Of a stretch of DNA of 64,000 nt, positions 60,538 through 64,000 are shown one piece after another. Made by a program: the position numbers and the translations under genes. Below the pieces are notes generated by a model. That model saw nothing but the letters and a program-made list of their open reading frames with translations. It ran no database searches and had not been told where the DNA came from. This DNA comes from Tropicimonas isoalkanivorans (GTDB lineage: Bacteria; Pseudomonadota; Alphaproteobacteria; Rhodobacterales; Rhodobacteraceae). Within the stretch, counting starts at the first letter, position 1, and the number at the start of each line of letters is the position of its first letter. The stretch is taken from assembly GCF_900112335.1 (NCBI RefSeq), contig NZ_FOLG01000001.1, forward strand, positions 806,001-870,000. The letters are read 5' to 3'.

Positions 60538-60557
60538 TTGATTGACGGGTCAATTAA
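60538..60557. promoter_or_regulatory. Candidate BetI operator
   Basis: Inverted repeat TTGATTGAC (60538-60546), two-base spacer GG, GTCAATTAA (60549-60557): eight of nine positions symmetric. It is placed between the divergent choX and betI starts, 34 bp and 57 bp away. BetI, a TetR-family choline-responsive repressor, is encoded next door and binds AT-rich palindromes rich in TTGA/TCAA in E. coli. The role is inferred. Confidence 0.6.
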
Positions 60558-60613
60558 AAACATTCACACCAGACCCGAAGTTGCACCCCCAAGTTTGGAG
60601 CCTCGCTCGGACA

Positions 60614-61249
60614 ATGCCAAGGACCGGAATGGAACCAATCCGGCGAACTGCGCTGGTGGAGGCGACGATCCACGAGATCGGCGTCTCCGGAACGCTTGAC
60701 GTGCCCGTCAGCAAGATCGCCCGCCGCGCCGGCGTCTCCTCGGCGCTGGCGCACCACTACTTCGGCAACAAGGAGCAGCTGTTCCTCGACGCGATGCGCC
60801 ATATGCTCACGCTTTACGCAAAGGAAGTACGGCGCGGACTGTCGGAAGTGGAAGGCCCGCGCGCCCGGCTGGAGGCTGTCGTGGCCGCGGGCTTCCGCCC
60901 TTTCAACTTCCAGCGAGAAGCCATTGCCGCCTGGCTGAACTTCTACGTTCTGGCGCAGACGTCCGTCGGCGCGCAGCGGTTGCTCAACATCTATCACCGG
61001 CGGCTCCATTCGACCCTGGTGCATGACCTCCGCCCATTGGTCGGGGACGAAGCGCCCCGGATCGCCCGCCTGGTCGCCGCGTTGATCGATGGGCTGTACC
61101 TTCGCCACGCACTCTTGGGGGACCTCACCACCGGGGAAGAAGCGACGTGGGAGGTGATGCACGCACTCGACGTCGCCCTCGCCGCCAGCACCCGGGAACA
61201 GGTCGCCGCGCCCACACCCGCCGACATCCCGGACGGAGACCTGCAATGA
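60614..61249 (+). CDS. betI: BetI, TetR-family choline-responsive repressor
   Basis: 211 aa. The start [11 protein letters not shown] is typical of BetI; upstream codons to 60542 are open but atypical. The N-terminal helix-turn-helix is [35 protein letters not shown]-like ([18 protein letters not shown]). The ligand-binding domain contains [11 protein letters not shown] and [12 protein letters not shown]. BetI represses bet genes and is released by choline. Its stop overlaps betB (ATGA), so repressor and enzymes form one transcript and it is probably autoregulated. Confidence 0.94.
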   Translation: MPRTGMEPIRRTALVEATIHEIGVSGTLDVPVSKIARRAGVSSALAHHYFGNKEQLFLDAMRHMLTLYAKEVRRGLSEVEGPRARLEAVVAAGFRPFNFQREAIAAWLNFYVLAQTSVGAQRLLNIYHRRLHSTLVHDLRPLVGDEAPRIARLVAALIDGLYLRHALLGDLTTGEEATWEVMHALDVALAASTREQVAAPTPADIPDGDLQ

Positions 61250-62706
61250 CCGTCGACCCGACCCCGACCGCAAGCCACTTCATCGACGGCGCCTACGTCG
61301 AAGACCAAGACGGCGCGCCGATCGACATCGTTTATTCGGCCACCGGCGAAACGCTCGGACGGGTCCATTCGGCCACACCCGCCATCGTCGAGCGCGCCCT
61401 GGCAAGTGCATCTGCGGCGCAGGCGGCTTGGGCTGCGATGACGGGTATGGAGCGCGGCCGGATTCTGCGGCGCGCGGCGGACATTATCCGCGACCGCAAT
61501 CGCGACCTGTCGATCCTGGAGACCTACGACACCGGCAAGCCCTTGCAGGAAACGCTTGTGGCCGACGCGACCTCTGGTGCCGATGCTCTGGAGTACTTCG
61601 GCGGAATGGCGGCCACCCTCACCGGCGAGTACATCCCCCAGCCAAATGGCGATTTCGCCTACACGATCCGCCAGCCGCTCGGCCTGTGTGTGGGAATCGG
61701 GGCGTGGAACTATCCCACGCAAATCGCCTGCTGGAAGGCCGCCCCTGCCCTCGCCTGCGGCAACACGATGGTCTTCAAGCCCTCCGAGACCACACCGCTC
61801 TGCGCCCTCAAGGTTGCGGAGATCCTGACGGAAGCCGGCGCCCCGCCCGGCGTCTTCAACGTGGTGCAGGGGCGCGGAGACGTCGGCGCTTCGCTCGTGG
61901 ATGACGCGCGGGTGGCCAAGGTCTCCTTGACCGGCTCGGTGCCGACGGGCCGCAAGATCTATGCCGCAGCGGCCGCCGGCATGAAGCATGTGACGATGGA
62001 ACTGGGCGGCAAGTCCCCCCTCATCGTCTTCGACGACGCGGATCTGGATAACGCGGTGAGCGGTGCGATCCTCGGCAATTTCTATTCCACGGGTCAGGTC
62101 TGTTCCAACGGCACGCGTGTCTTCGTGCAGACGGGCATCAAGCAGCGCTTCCTCGACCGACTCTGCGAGCGCCTCTCCCACGCCCGCATCGGCGATCCGC
62201 TGGACGAGAGCACCAGCTTTGGCCCGATGGCCTCGGAGCGGCAGTTGGACATCGTGCAGGAGTACATCCGGACGGGCCTGGAGGAAGGCGCCCGCCTTGC
62301 CTATGGCGGCAAGCGCCTGAACCGGCCGGGGTTCTACATCGAGCCGACGGTGTTTGCCGACGTGACGGACGACATGACCATCGCCCGCGAGGAGATCTTC
62401 GGGCCGGTGCTGTCGCTGCTGGACTTCGAGGACGAGGAGGAGGTGCTCGAACGGGCCAATGCGACCGAGTTCGGCCTCGCCGGTGGCGTTTTCACCAACG
62501 ACCTGACCCGCGCCCACCGCGTGGTGGCGCGGCTGGAGGCCGGCACCTGCTACATCAACACCTACAACCTCGCCCCGGTTGAGGCGCCCTTCGGAGGCGT
62601 CAAGGCGTCAGGCGTCGGGCGCGAGAACTCCAAGGAAGCCATCGCCCACTACAGCGAGGTCAAGACCGTCCACGTCGCAATGAACGGGGTGGAGGCTCCC
62701 TTCTGA
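61246..62706 (+). CDS. betB: Betaine-aldehyde dehydrogenase
   Basis: 486-aa NAD(P)-dependent aldehyde dehydrogenase making glycine betaine from betaine aldehyde. Motifs: [32 protein letters not shown] (split over about 145-177), [12 protein letters not shown] (Rossmann Gly), catalytic Glu in [11 protein letters not shown] (about 252) and nucleophilic Cys in [12 protein letters not shown] (about 287); EEIFGPVL and [24 protein letters not shown] near the end are BetB-type. It overlaps betI by 4 nt and betA by 1 nt. Confidence 0.97.
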   Translation: MTVDPTPTASHFIDGAYVEDQDGAPIDIVYSATGETLGRVHSATPAIVERALASASAAQAAWAAMTGMERGRILRRAADIIRDRNRDLSILETYDTGKPLQETLVADATSGADALEYFGGMAATLTGEYIPQPNGDFAYTIRQPLGLCVGIGAWNYPTQIACWKAAPALACGNTMVFKPSETTPLCALKVAEILTEAGAPPGVFNVVQGRGDVGASLVDDARVAKVSLTGSVPTGRKIYAAAAAGMKHVTMELGGKSPLIVFDDADLDNAVSGAILGNFYSTGQVCSNGTRVFVQTGIKQRFLDRLCERLSHARIGDPLDESTSFGPMASERQLDIVQEYIRTGLEEGARLAYGGKRLNRPGFYIEPTVFADVTDDMTIAREEIFGPVLSLLDFEDEEEVLERANATEFGLAGGVFTNDLTRAHRVVARLEAGTCYINTYNLAPVEAPFGGVKASGVGRENSKEAIAHYSEVKTVHVAMNGVEAPF

Positions 62707-64000
62707 TGCAGGCCGACTACATCATCGTTGGTGCGGGCTCCGCGGGGTGTGCCATCGCCTACCGGCTGGCTGAGGCCGGGCGGACGGTTCTGGTGATCGA
62801 GCATGGCGGCAGCGACCGCGGGCCCTTCATCCAGATGCCCGGCGCGCTCTCCTATCCGATGAACATGGGGATTTACGACTGGGGCTTCAAAACGGAGCCG
62901 GAACCGCATCTCGGTGGCCGTCGGCTGGCCACGCCGCGCGGCAAGGTGATCGGCGGGTCGTCTTCCATCAACGGCATGGTCTATGTCCGCGGCCATGCCT
63001 GCGACTTCGACCATTGGGCGGAGAGCGGCGCGGACGGGTGGGCCTTCGCCGACGTGCTGCCTTACTTCAAGCGGATGGAAACCTGGCATGACGGCGGTCA
63101 CGGCGGCGACGGGAGCTGGCGCGGCACGGACGGACCACTTCACGTCACGCGGGGGGAGCGGCAGAACCCGCTCTTCGCCGCCTTCGTGGACGCGGGCCGG
63201 CAGGCGGGCTACGAGCTGACCGACGACTACAACGGCGCGAAGCAGGAAGGTTTCGGGCCGATGGAGCAGACGGTCTGGCAGGGCCGAAGATGGTCCACGG
63301 CCAACGCCTACCTGCGCCCGGCCCTCAAGGGTCCCAACTGTACCCTACTGCGCGCCTTCGTTCGCAAGGTGGTCATCGAGGATGGCCGCGCCATCGGCGT
63401 CGAAATCGAACGTGGCGGGCGCGTCAGCACCGTCCGGGCGGAGCGCGAGGTTATCGTGGCGGCGTCCGCCATCAACTCCCCCAAACTGCTCATGCTATCG
63501 GGCATCGGTCCGGCGGCGCACCTCGCCGAGCACGGGATCGACGTCATCGCCGACCGTCCGGGCGTGGGGCAGAATCTGCAGGATCATCTTGAGATCTACA
63601 TGCAGATCGCTTCGAAACTGCCGATCACGCTCTACAAGTACTGGAATCTGTTCGGTAAGGGGCTGGTCGGCGCGCGCTGGCTGCTGACCGGCAAGGGCCC
63701 CGGCGCGTCGAACCAGTTCGAGAGCGCAGGCTTCATCCGCTCGGCCGCCGGGGTGCGCTATCCCGACATCCAGTTCCATTTCCTGCCCATCGCCGTCCGT
63801 TACGACGGGCGCGCGGCCCCGGACGGCCACGGTTTTCAGGCCCACACCGGCCCGATGCGCAGCCCGTCCCGGGGGGCGGTCACGTTGCGGTCAGCCGATC
63901 CGAAGGCCGCACCGTCGATCCTTTTCAACTACATGGCCCACGAGCAGGATTGGCAGGATTTCCGAACTTGCATCCGCCTGACACGCGAGATCTTCGCCCA
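62706..64000 (+). CDS. betA: Choline dehydrogenase (C-terminus outside window)
   Basis: 431 residues of a GMC oxidoreductase run off the right edge. It oxidises choline to betaine aldehyde using FAD and passes electrons to the respiratory chain at the membrane. Visible: FAD-binding [16 protein letters not shown] with the Glu in [11 protein letters not shown] signature 1 region [19 protein letters not shown], and signature 2 [16 protein letters not shown]. The full family length is about 550, so roughly 120 residues including the catalytic His region are missing. TGATG overlap with betB. Confidence 0.96.
   Translation, partial: MQADYIIVGAGSAGCAIAYRLAEAGRTVLVIEHGGSDRGPFIQMPGALSYPMNMGIYDWGFKTEPEPHLGGRRLATPRGKVIGGSSSINGMVYVRGHACDFDHWAESGADGWAFADVLPYFKRMETWHDGGHGGDGSWRGTDGPLHVTRGERQNPLFAAFVDAGRQAGYELTDDYNGAKQEGFGPMEQTVWQGRRWSTANAYLRPALKGPNCTLLRAFVRKVVIEDGRAIGVEIERGGRVSTVRAEREVIVAASAINSPKLLMLSGIGPAAHLAEHGIDVIADRPGVGQNLQDHLEIYMQIASKLPITLYKYWNLFGKGLVGARWLLTGKGPGASNQFESAGFIRSAAGVRYPDIQFHFLPIAVRYDGRAAPDGHGFQAHTGPMRSPSRGAVTLRSADPKAAPSILFNYMAHEQDWQDFRTCIRLTREIFA

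Overview
The window is a GC-rich alphaproteobacterial chromosome segment, most likely from a member of the Rhodobacteraceae (Rhodobacter/roseobacter group). The evidence is the opgG-opgI-opgH-opgC gene order known from Rhodobacter sphaeroides, the divergent choXWV / betIBA choline block, a CIO-type bd oxidase, Fnr-like regulation, and YjbF/YjbH/Wza/Wzc-type exopolysaccharide genes. Genes are densely packed with many 1-4 nt overlaps. I saw no insertion sequence, prophage, CRISPR array or rRNA. One tRNA (Val, anticodon TAC) is present.

Layout. 0-3 kb: the start of a secreted glutathione peroxidase (cut by the window edge), an ABC1/COQ8-type kinase and an iron-type alcohol dehydrogenase. 3-15.8 kb: a glucan locus. 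opgGIHC (minus strand) makes and decorates osmoregulated periplasmic glucans. Beside it are an alpha/beta hydrolase plus a GH15 glucoamylase-like gene (plus strand) and a convergent operon of a YddA/BclA-like ABC transporter, a GH3 beta-glucosidase and a GH144-type glucanase (minus strand). 16.3-21.8 kb: a nucleotidyltransferase, a Wzc-type tyrosine kinase, a PqqD-like/HprK-like kinase and a translationally coupled 108-aa small protein, then an unrelated-looking 92-aa protein with its own strong terminator.

21.9-36.3 kb: respiration. An AidB-like acyl-CoA dehydrogenase precedes cydA-cydB-DUF2474. On the other strand a seven-gene run (sensor kinase, FixJ-type regulator, CtaC with a fused cytochrome c domain, a fused subunit I-III, a small membrane protein, CtaG and a triheme cytochrome c) looks like a self-contained terminal-oxidase module with its own two-component system. 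A cytochrome c2 gene and an orphan terminator that may mark a small RNA follow. 36.4-43.1 kb: housekeeping genes tspO, fhs, an isochorismatase-fold hydrolase, ppc and a Rap1a/Tai-like small exported protein.

43.1-50.4 kb is the most unusual part. A periplasmic cytochrome with 12 haem-binding motifs (11 CXXCH and one CX4CH) is divergent from an FNR-type regulator carrying four candidate Fe-S cysteines. A perfect FNR box (TTGAT-N4-ATCAA) lies between them. The regulator is followed directly by ccmF-ccmH-ccmI, which look like a dedicated haem-ligation set. 50.5-57.6 kb: the tRNA and a second exopolysaccharide block (wzc, yjbH, yjbF, wza). 57.6-64 kb: choline uptake (choXWV) and its oxidation to glycine betaine (betI-betB-betA, the last cut by the window edge), with an inverted repeat between the divergent units that is a good BetI operator candidate.

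Two osmotic-stress themes, periplasmic glucans and glycine betaine, therefore bracket a large respiratory region containing two terminal oxidases and a probable anaerobic multihaem reductase system.
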